Origin: Pacificibacter maritimus
GTDB taxonomy: Bacteria > Pseudomonadota > Alphaproteobacteria > Rhodobacterales > Rhodobacteraceae
Length of the DNA stretch: 64,000 bases
Direction of reading: 5' to 3'
NCBI RefSeq assembly: GCF_003814915.1
Contig: NZ_RKQK01000001.1
Coordinates: 62,001 to 126,000, forward strand
The notes under the pieces were generated by a model. That model was not told where the DNA came from and made no database searches. It saw only the letters and a list, made by a program, of their open reading frames with translations. Made by a program: the position numbers and the translations under genes. Below are positions 1 to 8,440 of this stretch, in pieces (the stretch's first letter is position 1; each line of letters starts with the position of its first letter).

Positions 1-20
1 AGTTTTTGAAGATTTTTCAT
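1..20 (-). CDS. 5' end of a gene running off the left edge, probably the ABC transporter substrate-binding protein
   Basis: A minus-strand ATG at position 20 is preceded by AAGGGA at a 6-nt distance and reads MKNLQK before the window ends. It lies 43 nt downstream of the OppF-type ATPase gene and in the same direction. The transporter operon has two permeases and two ATPases but no binding protein inside the window, so the binding protein is the natural candidate. This identity is inferred from context only. Confidence 0.45.
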
Positions 21-63
21 GTCGTTCCCTTGTGTTGGAGTTGGTGAGTTGGGCCTTGAGCCT

Positions 64-975
64 CTATTGGATCTCTTGATCAAGAACATAATGACCGGGT
101 GAAACTTCGATCATCGGGGCATCACGTGGCGGGATATTGCGCGCCACATTGAATGGGATACGGGGGCGATGTTTGCGGTCAGGGTCTGGCACAGGAATCG
201 CCGCCAGCAAGGACTGCGTATAGGGATGTCGCGGGTCCGCAAAAATCTGTTCGGTGGGGGCCAGTTCTACAATCCTGCCGCGCAGCATGACGGCCACGCG
301 CGAACAAAGATAGCGCACCATACTTAAGTCATGCGCGATGAAAAGATAGGCCAACCCCAATTGGTCTTGCAGATCTTGGAACAGGTTCACAATCTGTGCT
401 TGGATCGAAACGTCCAAAGCTGTGATCGGCTCATCGGCCACAATAAACGCAGGATTAAGCGCGATGGCGCGGGCGATGTTGATCCTTTGTCGTTGTCCGC
501 CTGAAAACTCATGCGGGTAGCGCGACATAAATGAAGGGTCCAAACCGACGGTTTGAAACAACTCTGCCACGCGGTCGGTCAGCGCTGAGCCGCTTTCCAC
601 TTGATGCACCACCAGCGGTTCTGCGACAAAATTGCCCACTTTCATGCGGGGGTTCAGCGCAGAATAAGGATCTTGGAAAATCATCTGCATGTGCTTGCGG
701 TAGGGTTTAAGCTGCGGCGGGGAGAGCGTCGTCAATTCTGTTCCACGAAATTTTACAGACCCTGAATCAGGCTTTTCCAATTGCAAAACAGCGCGTCCAA
801 TGGTGGATTTTCCAGACCCACTTTCGCCGACCAACCCCAGAGTCTCGCCCTCGGCAATCTCGAAAGAAACACCGTTGATGGCATGGATCACGGGTTTGTT
901 GCGATCAAAAAATCCAGTGCCGCCGCCAAAACTGCGCATCAGGTTTTTAGCTTCTAAAACATTTGGTTGCGTCAT
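64..975 (-). CDS. Peptide-type ABC transporter ATP-binding protein, DppF/OppF-like
   Basis: A 303-residue cytoplasmic ATPase that would power a peptide/nickel-class importer together with the neighbouring DppD-like ATPase. Seen: Walker A GESGSGKST near residue 52, signature FSGGQRQR, a Walker B of the VADEP type, and the C-terminal DPRHPYTQSLLAAIP segment of the oligopeptide-transporter ATPases. The N-terminus has the insertion typical of OppF proteins before the P-loop. The start overlaps the stop of the DppD-like gene by 4 nt, so the two are translationally coupled. The substrate cannot be read from the sequence; the enzyme genes in the same operon suggest a peptide-like or amide compound. 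Confidence 0.93.
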   Translation of the reverse strand: MTQPNVLEAKNLMRSFGGGTGFFDRNKPVIHAINGVSFEIAEGETLGLVGESGSGKSTIGRAVLQLEKPDSGSVKFRGTELTTLSPPQLKPYRKHMQMIFQDPYSALNPRMKVGNFVAEPLVVHQVESGSALTDRVAELFQTVGLDPSFMSRYPHEFSGGQRQRINIARAIALNPAFIVADEPITALDVSIQAQIVNLFQDLQDQLGLAYLFIAHDLSMVRYLCSRVAVMLRGRIVELAPTEQIFADPRHPYTQSLLAAIPVPDPDRKHRPRIPFNVARNIPPRDAPMIEVSPGHYVLDQEIQ

Positions 976-1982
976 TTCGCGACCTCATTTTCTTGTGCAA
1001 GCAGGGCTGGCAAATCATACCAAGCGGCCACTTTATGACCGGGCACATCGCCCACATCGCGCAGCGGGGGAACTTCGTTCAGACAGCGTTCGGTTGCATA
1101 GGGATTGCGCGGGGCGAATGGGTCGCCCTTTGGCGGATTGGCCATATTGGGCGGGGATCCGTTGATTTGGTACAGCCGCCGTTGAGCGCGCGCCCCCTCA
1201 TCTGGCAAGGATTTTAAGAGGCCATGTGTATAGGCAGAATGCGGGGTGCGGAAAACAGGGCTGACAGGGCCGCGTTCCATAATACGCCCACCGTACATGA
1301 CCTGAATAGTGTCTGCCAATTCTGCAACGACCCCCATATCGTGGGTGATCCATAAAACTGTGGTGCCGAAATCCTGTTTCAATTGGCGGACCAGATCAAG
1401 GATCTGCGCTTGCACAGTGACATCCAAAGCTGTGGTGGCTTCGTCCGCGACCAAAAGCCGAGGATTACAGGCCATGCCAATGGCAATCATCACGCGCTGG
1501 CGCATACCGCCTGAAAATTCATGTGGATACTGGTCGAGCCGTGCTTCTGGGTGGGGGATGCCGACAATTTCTAGCAGTTCAATCATCCGCGCCCGCAGTT
1601 TAGTACCCGTCAAATCGGTATGGCGCACCAACACTTCGCGCAGCTGCCGCCCGACAGTTAGAACAGGATTGAGCGAGGACATAGGATCTTGAAACACCAT
1701 TCCGATTTGACCACCACGCACGGCGCGCAATTCGCGGTCACTCATGTCCATCAGGTTCTGCCCGTCGAACCATGCCTCGCCAGAGACGATCCGACCGGGC
1801 GGCATGGGCAGCAAGCCCATCATCGCGAGGATATGCACGGACTTTCCCGAACCAGACTCGCCCACGATGCCTAATGTTTCGCCCGCTTCGACCGAATAGC
1901 TGAGCGAATTCACCGCATGGACGGTTCCTTCAGGCGTGTCGAATTCGACCGTGAGGTTTCGTATGTCCAAAAGCGGTGCCAT
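972..1982 (-). CDS. Peptide-type ABC transporter ATP-binding protein, DppD/OppD-like
   Basis: The second ATPase of the importer, 336 residues. Seen: Walker A GESGSGKSV, signature FSGGMRQRV, Walker B with LLVADEATTALDV, and the long C-terminal region of OppD/DppD proteins with a late conserved cysteine (ATERC). It starts 2 nt before the end of the M24 enzyme gene region and is followed by a 4-nt overlap with the DppF-like gene. The pair would form the heterodimeric ATPase bound to the two permeases encoded a little upstream, with an M24 enzyme gene inserted between permeases and ATPases. Confidence 0.93.
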   Translation of the reverse strand: MAPLLDIRNLTVEFDTPEGTVHAVNSLSYSVEAGETLGIVGESGSGKSVHILAMMGLLPMPPGRIVSGEAWFDGQNLMDMSDRELRAVRGGQIGMVFQDPMSSLNPVLTVGRQLREVLVRHTDLTGTKLRARMIELLEIVGIPHPEARLDQYPHEFSGGMRQRVMIAIGMACNPRLLVADEATTALDVTVQAQILDLVRQLKQDFGTTVLWITHDMGVVAELADTIQVMYGGRIMERGPVSPVFRTPHSAYTHGLLKSLPDEGARAQRRLYQINGSPPNMANPPKGDPFAPRNPYATERCLNEVPPLRDVGDVPGHKVAAWYDLPALLAQENEVAK

Positions 1983-1983
1983 T

Positions 1984-3174
1984 TTAAACCTCGATCAAGC
2001 CGCCAAGCGACTTGGTTAGAAACTCATGACCGTCTTCTGTGATCAGAATTGTGTCTGAGATCTGGGTGGAAACATTTTGATCGGGGACGCGCAGGTTTGG
2101 CTCAAGTGTGAACATCATCCCAGGCTCCATGATCACGTCGGTCACCCCGTCGAGTGAATAATGTTCATGCGCACCGATCCCGATCGTGTGGCCGATACGG
2201 CCAGGGATATTTTTTTCGTATCCTGCTTCGATCAAGCGGCGTTTCGTGATGTGATAGAGCTCTGCCAGTGGCACGCCTGGTTTCATCATCGGAATGATTT
2301 CTTCGCGGATATCTAGAATTGTTTTGAGCGCTGCGCGGTTTGCCTCGGGTACATCAGAAAAGATCACAGTTCTTTCGTTTTCAGCATGGATCCCATTGGC
2401 AATTGCCCAGATGAAAATAGCGCAGGCATCATGACTTTCAGGTTTGCGGATAATGGAATTATCGCAGTTGCGGAACATCCTTTCACCTGACAAAACCCAT
2501 GTATAAAGCCCACTGACTGCACCGCCCTCTAGCCCGCCAAAATCGGCGACTTCGATATCAGGCAAATGCTTGCGCCAGTGATCATTCATGGCCTTGGTAG
2601 AGGCGGCAACAGCATCGCGTTCTGTACCGCCTGCGGCCAATTCTGCCACCGCAGCATTCATACCACGGTCTGCTAGATCAGCAGCGATGCGGGCATTTGC
2701 AATTTCGTCGGGATCTTTGATCAGGCGGCATCGATCAATAAGTTTCGAACTGTCGGCAAGCGTCGCCGAAGGGACCAAACTCTCAACAGTTTTCCAACGC
2801 GCGACAGGTGTCGCATCAGCTTCGACGCCGATCGTTTTGCTGTCCAATCCCTTTTCGATCAGGATTTGTTGCAAAGCGTCTTCCCATTTGGGTCCCATTG
2901 TTTGCGTCGTTGACCAAACGCCGTAAGCACGCAAATCATCCACAAAGCCCTCATCACGCCCATGGGCAACCCGCAGGGCATGCACCAGCAAAGTGGGCGC
3001 GCCTTTTGCAGGTAAAATGACAATCACAGGATGTGAATAAAGAACTGGGTTAAAGCCAGACATGTAAAACGTATGCTCGGGCTTGAATGAGACAAGTGCA
3101 TCTATGCCCTCAGCAGCCATTGCAGCTTGTAGGCGTGAAATGCGGGGGCGAAGTGCGGTCGCGTCGATGCTCAT
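1984..3174 (-). CDS. M24-fold hydrolase (creatinase/aminopeptidase P superfamily) with degenerate metal site
   Basis: A 396-residue two-domain pita-bread protein: an N-terminal creatinase-type domain (about 1-150) and a C-terminal M24 catalytic domain (about 155-390). True metallopeptidases of this fold use D, D, H, E, E. Here the equivalents appear to be F254, E265 (in HAENERT), H329, E358 and S373 (in QISDT), so three of the five ligands are changed. The ERT in place of DxTRT resembles metal-free creatinase. It may therefore be a C-N hydrolase acting on an imported small molecule rather than an X-Pro peptidase. The gene overlaps the DppC-like gene by 4 nt and sits in the middle of the transporter operon. 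Confidence 0.85.
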   Translation of the reverse strand: MSIDATALRPRISRLQAAMAAEGIDALVSFKPEHTFYMSGFNPVLYSHPVIVILPAKGAPTLLVHALRVAHGRDEGFVDDLRAYGVWSTTQTMGPKWEDALQQILIEKGLDSKTIGVEADATPVARWKTVESLVPSATLADSSKLIDRCRLIKDPDEIANARIAADLADRGMNAAVAELAAGGTERDAVAASTKAMNDHWRKHLPDIEVADFGGLEGGAVSGLYTWVLSGERMFRNCDNSIIRKPESHDACAIFIWAIANGIHAENERTVIFSDVPEANRAALKTILDIREEIIPMMKPGVPLAELYHITKRRLIEAGYEKNIPGRIGHTIGIGAHEHYSLDGVTDVIMEPGMMFTLEPNLRVPDQNVSTQISDTILITEDGHEFLTKSLGGLIEV

Positions 3175-4028
3175 TTTTTGTTCCTTGTCTTTGGGTCAAA
3201 GTAGTCACGCAGCCAGTCGCCAAATAGGTTCACTGACAAAACGGTCAAAACGATAGCGAGGCCAGGAAAGGTGACTGTCCACCACGCTGATGAAATATAT
3301 ACCCGCCCATCGGCCAGCATCCGTCCCCAGGAAGGCGTCGGGGGTTGTACGCCAAGGCCAAGGAACGACAGCGCGGAATCCATGATGATAATCCGAGCCA
3401 GTTCCAAAGTGCCGACAACCAAGGCAGGCGTTAAAACATTGGGCAGAATATGAAAAAACATGATGCGCATGGTCGAGGCGCCAATCGCATGCGCTGATTG
3501 GACGAATTCACGTTCGCGCAAGCTGAGAACCTGTGCACGAATGATGCGGGCGTATCTGATCCAAGATGTCAAAGCGAGCACCAAAACCACATTGCGCAGA
3601 GATGGCCCCAAAGCCGCCACAACAAGCAGCGCCAATAGCATCAGCGGAATGGCCAACTGGATGTCTACAAGGCGCATAAGCACGCGGTCCACCAGCCCGC
3701 CTTTATAGCCCGCCCAAATGCCCAAAGCTGTGCCAACGATCCCGCCAAGCACCACAGCCGTTGTCGCAACAAGCAAGGTCACTCGCGATCCGTGGATCAT
3801 GCGAGACAGGATATCACGGCCAACTTCATCAGTCCCCAGCGGATGGGCTCCGGGTGAAAACAATCCGTCCCATGTAGGGCCAGCCAATCGGGCACGCAGA
3901 TCGCCGCGTGTGGGATCTGGAAGATCCAAAAACGGAGCGAAAACAGCCACGAAGACAATGAGCAACAGCAATATTGCACCGATAAGGCCAGCTTTTGATC
4001 GCATTAAATCTTTTATAAGGTTTTTCAT
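3171..4028 (-). CDS. Peptide-type ABC transporter permease, DppC/OppC-like
   Basis: A 285-residue inner-membrane permease. Seen: an N-terminal transmembrane helix (about 12-35), a periplasmic loop with HPLGTDEVGRDILSRMIHGS, the hallmark of DppC-type permeases, then about five more helices with the EAA-type loop around REFVQSAHAIGAS. The length is usual for the family. Its stop overlaps the start of the M24 enzyme gene by 4 nt, and it begins 11 nt after the DppB-like gene. It would form the translocation channel with that partner. Confidence 0.94.
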   Translation of the reverse strand: MKNLIKDLMRSKAGLIGAILLLLIVFVAVFAPFLDLPDPTRGDLRARLAGPTWDGLFSPGAHPLGTDEVGRDILSRMIHGSRVTLLVATTAVVLGGIVGTALGIWAGYKGGLVDRVLMRLVDIQLAIPLMLLALLVVAALGPSLRNVVLVLALTSWIRYARIIRAQVLSLREREFVQSAHAIGASTMRIMFFHILPNVLTPALVVGTLELARIIIMDSALSFLGLGVQPPTPSWGRMLADGRVYISSAWWTVTFPGLAIVLTVLSVNLFGDWLRDYFDPKTRNKK

Positions 4029-4039
4029 TGTTTTGCGCC

Positions 4040-4960
4040 TCAGCGAGCCGAACGGATACGAGGGTCAAGCACCCCGTACAACAGGTCGACTAAAAAGTTT
4101 ATCAGTACAAAAATCACAGCAATCAGGGTGATACCGGCTTGGATGACAGGGAAATCTTTCGCCTCGATCGCTTGGATGATCAGCCGCCCGATACCGGGCC
4201 ATGAAAAGACGGTTTCTGTCACAACCGACCCGCCCAAAAGTTCTCCTGTCAGGATGGCAGTCATCGTGACAACAGGGATCAAAGCATTGCGCGCGACATG
4301 CCAAACGAAGACCGTATGACGCAGCAGCCCTTTTGCTTTGGCGGTGCGAATGTAATCTTCTTGCAAGATTTCAAGCATTGAAGATCGTAAGAGGCGCGCG
4401 ATTGACGCTGAAACAAAAACCGCAAGCGTAAAGGCGGGTAAGATAAGGTGAGATAGCGTTCCATAGCCACCTGTTGGCAACCAGCCCAAGTTCACGCCGA
4501 AAAATAAGATGAGCATAATACCAAGCCAGAAGACGGGGGTCGCTTGGCCCAAGAGGGCAAAGGTCATCACGATGAATTCTATGGTCTTGCCGCGTTTTAG
4601 CGCTGCGATAGATCCCGCGATCCCGCCGATTACAAGACCAAGCGCAATCGCTGTCAGGGCAAGAGTTGCTGTCGCGGGCAGGCGCTCCAACACGACTTGC
4701 ATCGCATCGCGCCCGTGTTGAAAAGATGTTCCAAAGTCGCCTTGAACGGCTTTCACAAGGAACTGAACGTATTGCAGCATCAAGGGTTGATCCAACCCAA
4801 GCTGGGCACGCAGGGCATCAATATCTTGCGCTGATGCCCCAATCGGCAAAAGCAAAGCGGCAGGATCGCCAAGGATGCGGGTTACGAAAAAGACGATGGT
4901 GACAACGCCCCAGACAGCCAGCAAGGATTCACCAAGACGGCGAAGAACAAAACCTAACAT
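4040..4960 (-). CDS. Peptide-type ABC transporter permease, DppB/OppB-like
   Basis: A 306-residue inner-membrane permease beginning MLGFVLRRLGESLLAVWGVV. The frame stays open for 37 more codons upstream, but that stretch is cysteine- and charge-rich and unlike the family. The ATG at 4960 has AGAGAGG in front of it and gives the standard DppB N-terminus. Seen: the GLDQPLMLQYVQFL region after the first periplasmic loop, the EAA-loop around EDYIRTAKAKGL, and the C-terminal LVDLLYGVLDPRIR. The start lies inside the end of the hydrolase gene (7-nt overlap). Confidence 0.93.
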   Translation of the reverse strand: MLGFVLRRLGESLLAVWGVVTIVFFVTRILGDPAALLLPIGASAQDIDALRAQLGLDQPLMLQYVQFLVKAVQGDFGTSFQHGRDAMQVVLERLPATATLALTAIALGLVIGGIAGSIAALKRGKTIEFIVMTFALLGQATPVFWLGIMLILFFGVNLGWLPTGGYGTLSHLILPAFTLAVFVSASIARLLRSSMLEILQEDYIRTAKAKGLLRHTVFVWHVARNALIPVVTMTAILTGELLGGSVVTETVFSWPGIGRLIIQAIEAKDFPVIQAGITLIAVIFVLINFLVDLLYGVLDPRIRSAR

Positions 4961-5820
4961 GGTGCGCCTCTCTTTAAAAAATTGCGGATATGCTCGACAA
5001 CCAGCGCATTCTTTTCCTGATGGCAGGAATGATTTGCATCTGGCACATGCCAACTTTCGGCATTTGGACAAAGGTCAGCGATCAGGTCTGTTTGGCTGGG
5101 GGGGCAAATCCAGTCGTTTGCGCCACAAAAGGCCAGTGTTGGCACGGTGATGTTCGGCAAGTCATCGCGCAGATCGTGTTCTTTGATTTTGAATAAAGCA
5201 TTATGGGTTTCGGCATGCAAATGCATCGTGCGTGTGCGTTCCAATGCGGCATCGGGGTCAAAGTTTTCGAAATAAAGCGGCTGAAGCGCCAACCAGATCA
5301 GCCGCAACTCGGTGTCATCAATGATCTGATCTGAAAACAATTTGTCGATCATGGCGGGAGAAGCAGATGGCACTTTGGCAATCTGATCTTTGAAAATCTT
5401 AATCGCTTCAGCTTCGTGATGGTGACTGGGGGCTGTGCCGCGCAAAATGAGATGCGACAGGTGCTGTTGATAAGACACAGCATAGGTTAAGGCGATCATG
5501 CCGCCAAATGAGCCACCCTGCAAAATGATCTTGTCATCGTCACCACAAAAATGGCGTCGAAATGCATCAAGGTCATCGGCATATTGCGAAAACGTCAGCG
5601 GATAGGCGATGTCTGATCGGCCGCAACCGCGTTGGTCATAGGCAATGACACGGTACTGATCGCTTAACGCCTGATAGGCTGTGAATTCACCAATGTGATC
5701 CCCGATCCCGCGCCCGCCATGCAACAAAAAGATCGTTTCTGAGTTGTCTTCACCAGCTATACGGTAGCGAAAACGACAGTTGTTGAGGGTTATGAAATCT
5801 TCTTGTCCTAAAAGGTTCAT
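4954..5820 (-). CDS. Alpha/beta hydrolase, proline iminopeptidase-like (S33)
   Basis: A 288-residue cytoplasmic alpha/beta hydrolase without a signal peptide. The expected triad is visible: S104 in GGSFGG, D236 in GANDW and H264 in DANHS. The HGGRG oxyanion-hole segment (34-38) and DQRGCGRSD match proline iminopeptidases and related amide/ester hydrolases. The cap region is short. It starts 4 nt inside the monooxygenase gene and ends inside the DppB-like gene, so it is an integral part of the operon and probably acts on the imported compound. Real peptidase activity is not assured: the fold also covers esterases and C-C hydrolases. Confidence 0.85.
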   Translation of the reverse strand: MNLLGQEDFITLNNCRFRYRIAGEDNSETIFLLHGGRGIGDHIGEFTAYQALSDQYRVIAYDQRGCGRSDIAYPLTFSQYADDLDAFRRHFCGDDDKIILQGGSFGGMIALTYAVSYQQHLSHLILRGTAPSHHHEAEAIKIFKDQIAKVPSASPAMIDKLFSDQIIDDTELRLIWLALQPLYFENFDPDAALERTRTMHLHAETHNALFKIKEHDLRDDLPNITVPTLAFCGANDWICPPSQTDLIADLCPNAESWHVPDANHSCHQEKNALVVEHIRNFLKRGAPC

Positions 5821-7280
5821 CCTGTGGCCTCGCGAATGTCTTCACTGGCATCAACCCATTCATCGCCTTGTAGTTCTGACACATCATAGGCCTGTAACTT
5901 TTCAAAATGGGTTTCTACATCGGCGGCAAAAAGCGCGGCAATGATCCCGCGGGTGAGGCGTTCTGCGCCCGCAGAAACTGCAGGAATATCACCCGAAAGT
6001 TTGCCGTGGCTCAGCATCGCCGCGTCATTGAAACAATGAATACGCGCCAGCATCGGACAGCTTTCCTTTTCTTTTTCTAAAAACTGAAAGGCCTCTCCCA
6101 GATAGGGGGCGTCATTCATAAAAGCCGAACCGCGGCCCATCTCTGGGCTGTAGATACCGTCTTTCCAAGTTTTGATATGTTCCGAAAAGGCGGAAAATTC
6201 TTCGCGCCCTGTGAAGTCATTTCGAAATCCTGTGGCGGCGATCATAAAATCGACGACGAATGTTTTATGGGGTGTTGTCACCTCAAGCGCCGCGTCACGA
6301 ACCCGCACCTTTTCAACAGGGCAGCCCATAAAGAAACGCGAATTCGGGTGTGTCGAGACCCGCAAGGTCGAGGATCGCGGTGGGGGCACTTGCTGCGCAT
6401 TTACGTAGTCAAAAAACCTGTATTTCCATGCGTCTGGCAAGTAGCGCATGCCATGCACAACGCCTTGGCTGCTGATACCTGTCATTTTGTTCACCCGCGG
6501 CATGTTTTTGCGACGGATCAGCATATCAACCTGTGCAGCGCCTGCTTCTAACACCGTTGCGGCATTGTCCATTGCTGACGCGCCCGCGCCAATAACAACA
6601 ACACGCTTGTCTTTGAGCGCTGCAAAATCGATGTCATCTGCGCTATGCGCCCAAAAACGGCGATCAATACCCTCCAAGAAATCAGGCACAGCCCCACCAC
6701 CCAAGCCTGAGCGCCCAGTTGCTAAAACCAGATGACGACAATAGGTCTGCTGCGTGCCATTTGCATCGGTAATTTTCACCGCGATCAGCCCGTCTGGGCC
6801 GTCTTGAATGTCACTCACACGGGTTTCATTGGTGACAGGCAAGCGCAAAACATCACGATACCAACGCAGGTAGTCCATCCACATCCCTTTTGGGATTTTA
6901 TCCATCTCGTCAAACGCATCGGTGCCCCATTGGGCTTCAAACCATGCGCGAAATGTCAGGGCAGGCAGCCCAAGCGCGGGTCCCGCCAAAGTTTTGGGCG
7001 AGCGCAGGGTCTGCATGCGTGCAAAGGTGGACCACGGCCCCTCAAGCCCTTTTGGTGCCGCATCATATAAAACGATATTTTGCACACCTGACAGGGTCAG
7101 TTTGGCAGCCGCTGCAAGGCCACACATTCCTGCACCAACGATGATAACATCACGAACCAATTGTCCGTTGTGATGTCGGCTGGGAACCCATGATTTGGCG
7201 GGCAATTCCAACATCGACATGTCTTTGGCAAGGCGGGCTTCAAGCGCGTGGAGAGTTTGAACTGTGTCTTGCGGTGTCAT
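5817..7280 (-). CDS. Flavin-containing monooxygenase-like FAD/NAD(P)-binding protein
   Basis: A 487-residue flavoprotein. Seen: an FAD-binding GxGxxG at 49-54 (GAGMCG), an ATG motif near 188 and a second Rossmann GAGASA at 231-236 for NAD(P)H, with a third segment AATGFRNDFTG near 350. This is the layout of class B monooxygenases, which hydroxylate S or N atoms or carry out Baeyer-Villiger reactions, though the FMO signature FxGxxxHxxx(Y/W) is altered here (FLEGIDRRFWAH). It starts 1 nt after the LysR gene ends and overlaps the hydrolase by 4 nt. It is likely the first oxidative step in the pathway encoded by this operon. Confidence 0.85.
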   Translation of the reverse strand: MTPQDTVQTLHALEARLAKDMSMLELPAKSWVPSRHHNGQLVRDVIIVGAGMCGLAAAAKLTLSGVQNIVLYDAAPKGLEGPWSTFARMQTLRSPKTLAGPALGLPALTFRAWFEAQWGTDAFDEMDKIPKGMWMDYLRWYRDVLRLPVTNETRVSDIQDGPDGLIAVKITDANGTQQTYCRHLVLATGRSGLGGGAVPDFLEGIDRRFWAHSADDIDFAALKDKRVVVIGAGASAMDNAATVLEAGAAQVDMLIRRKNMPRVNKMTGISSQGVVHGMRYLPDAWKYRFFDYVNAQQVPPPRSSTLRVSTHPNSRFFMGCPVEKVRVRDAALEVTTPHKTFVVDFMIAATGFRNDFTGREEFSAFSEHIKTWKDGIYSPEMGRGSAFMNDAPYLGEAFQFLEKEKESCPMLARIHCFNDAAMLSHGKLSGDIPAVSAGAERLTRGIIAALFAADVETHFEKLQAYDVSELQGDEWVDASEDIREATG

Positions 7281-7281
7281 G

Positions 7282-8217
7282 TTAAGTCCTCAGATTTTCG
7301 GGGCGGTCTATGCGTTTGACCTGTGGAATCAGGTCAAAAAGCGCGGCTTCGCAGGCATCGAAAAACGTCGTAGTTTCAGTCGATACCGTGCCGCCCTCCG
7401 TGCTAAACAAGCCGAAGGTAAAATCGATTTGATCTGCGATCGGGCGCAAAATTATGTCGGGTGGGGTTGCCCCAAATGCGGTCACAGGTTCGACAATCGC
7501 AGGGACAGCCAAGAGGCGCGCAAGCTGTAGGGCTGCGGCCGATGAGTTCGCACGCATAACCCTTGGCGGTGTAACACCCGTTGCATCCAACGCACTTTGG
7601 ATGCGCCCTTGAAGTCGCGCTTGATCCAACATTGTAATCAGCGTGTCATTCATTACGTCTTGCAATGCGACAGGGACGCCTTTTGGGAATTGCTCTGCCT
7701 GCGCCGCGGGCAGGGCGATCACCAGCGGTGCGCTGTAACGTCTGTGACAAATCACGCCTGGCACATCTAAAGGCAAAGAGGCCAATCCGATACGCGCATT
7801 GCCTGACAGCAGATCCTGTGCCACGCCATTTGGAGTGCTTTGTATCATCCGTATTTCACGGGGCTGCTGCGCGGATGACCAGCGCGCGATGGCGTGCGGC
7901 ACCAGCCCTGTTCCCAGCGCGTAAGTCGATGAGATCGTGAGCGGAAATTGCATCGCACTGGCCCGCGCTCGCGTGCGTTCGGGCAGCTCTCGCATCAATT
8001 GCAACAGGCGGCGGGACTCTTCTTCGAAGGCCACCCCTTCTGCGGTCAAGCTGATCCGGCGTCCAACGCGCGTGAACAACGCAAATCCTAAGGTCGCTTC
8101 GAGATCTTGCAAACAACGCGTCACAGAAGGTTGGGATCTGCCCAGCGCGTCGGCTGATTGGGTGACCGATCCTGTTTCTGCGACCTTTAGGAAGGTTATG
8201 ATGTCTTTCTGATTCAT
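7282..8217 (-). CDS. LysR-family transcriptional regulator at the head of the transporter operon
   Basis: A 311-residue LysR protein: an N-terminal winged helix-turn-helix (about 1-60, with VTQSADALGRSQPSVTR as the recognition region) and a C-terminal periplasmic-binding-like effector domain. It is transcribed in the same direction as the catabolic genes, and its stop codon lies 1 nt from the monooxygenase start. This differs from the usual divergent layout and implies autoregulation of the whole operon. A perfect T-N11-A style palindrome and a TATAAT box lie 29-65 nt upstream. The ligand is unknown, presumably the imported substrate or a product. Confidence 0.92.
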   Translation of the reverse strand: MNQKDIITFLKVAETGSVTQSADALGRSQPSVTRCLQDLEATLGFALFTRVGRRISLTAEGVAFEEESRRLLQLMRELPERTRARASAMQFPLTISSTYALGTGLVPHAIARWSSAQQPREIRMIQSTPNGVAQDLLSGNARIGLASLPLDVPGVICHRRYSAPLVIALPAAQAEQFPKGVPVALQDVMNDTLITMLDQARLQGRIQSALDATGVTPPRVMRANSSAAALQLARLLAVPAIVEPVTAFGATPPDIILRPIADQIDFTFGLFSTEGGTVSTETTTFFDACEAALFDLIPQVKRIDRPENLRT

Positions 8218-8245
8218 ACCTATAGTGTTGGTGAATTAATTCCAT

Positions 8246-8281
8246 CAATCAATGCAATTTTTGAATTGATTGCCAATTATA
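8246..8281 (-). promoter_or_regulatory. LysR-type operator palindrome and -10 box of the 1-8 kb operon
   Basis: CAATCAAT at 8246-8253 and ATTGATTG at 8265-8272 are perfect 8-bp inverted arms around an 11-nt spacer, the classic geometry of a LysR-type site. On the minus strand a TATAAT lies at 8281-8276, directly upstream of the palindrome, so the site would cover the start of transcription. That placement suits negative autoregulation. No good -35 box was recognised. Confidence 0.65.
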
Positions 8282-8377
8282 ATGCTAAATTTGAATAGTG
8301 AGAGCGTATTGATGCAAAAATAGGCAGGTAGCATTGGGCATTAGAACCGGACGCCAGTAACGGCAAAGAGCATATGA

Positions 8378-8404
8378 AAATGGCCCTCATAAAGAGAGCC
8401 ATTT
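8378..8404 (-). terminator. Weak intrinsic terminator after the desulfhydrase gene
   Basis: AAATGGC (8378-8384) pairs with GCCATTT (8398-8404), extended by CTC/GAG after one C-A mismatch around a five-base loop. It lies 37 nt beyond the stop of the desulfhydrase gene on the minus strand. The T-run after it is short. Confidence 0.5.
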
Positions 8405-8440
8405 CAAATCGTATGAAGGGGGAGGGCACCTATAGGTTTT

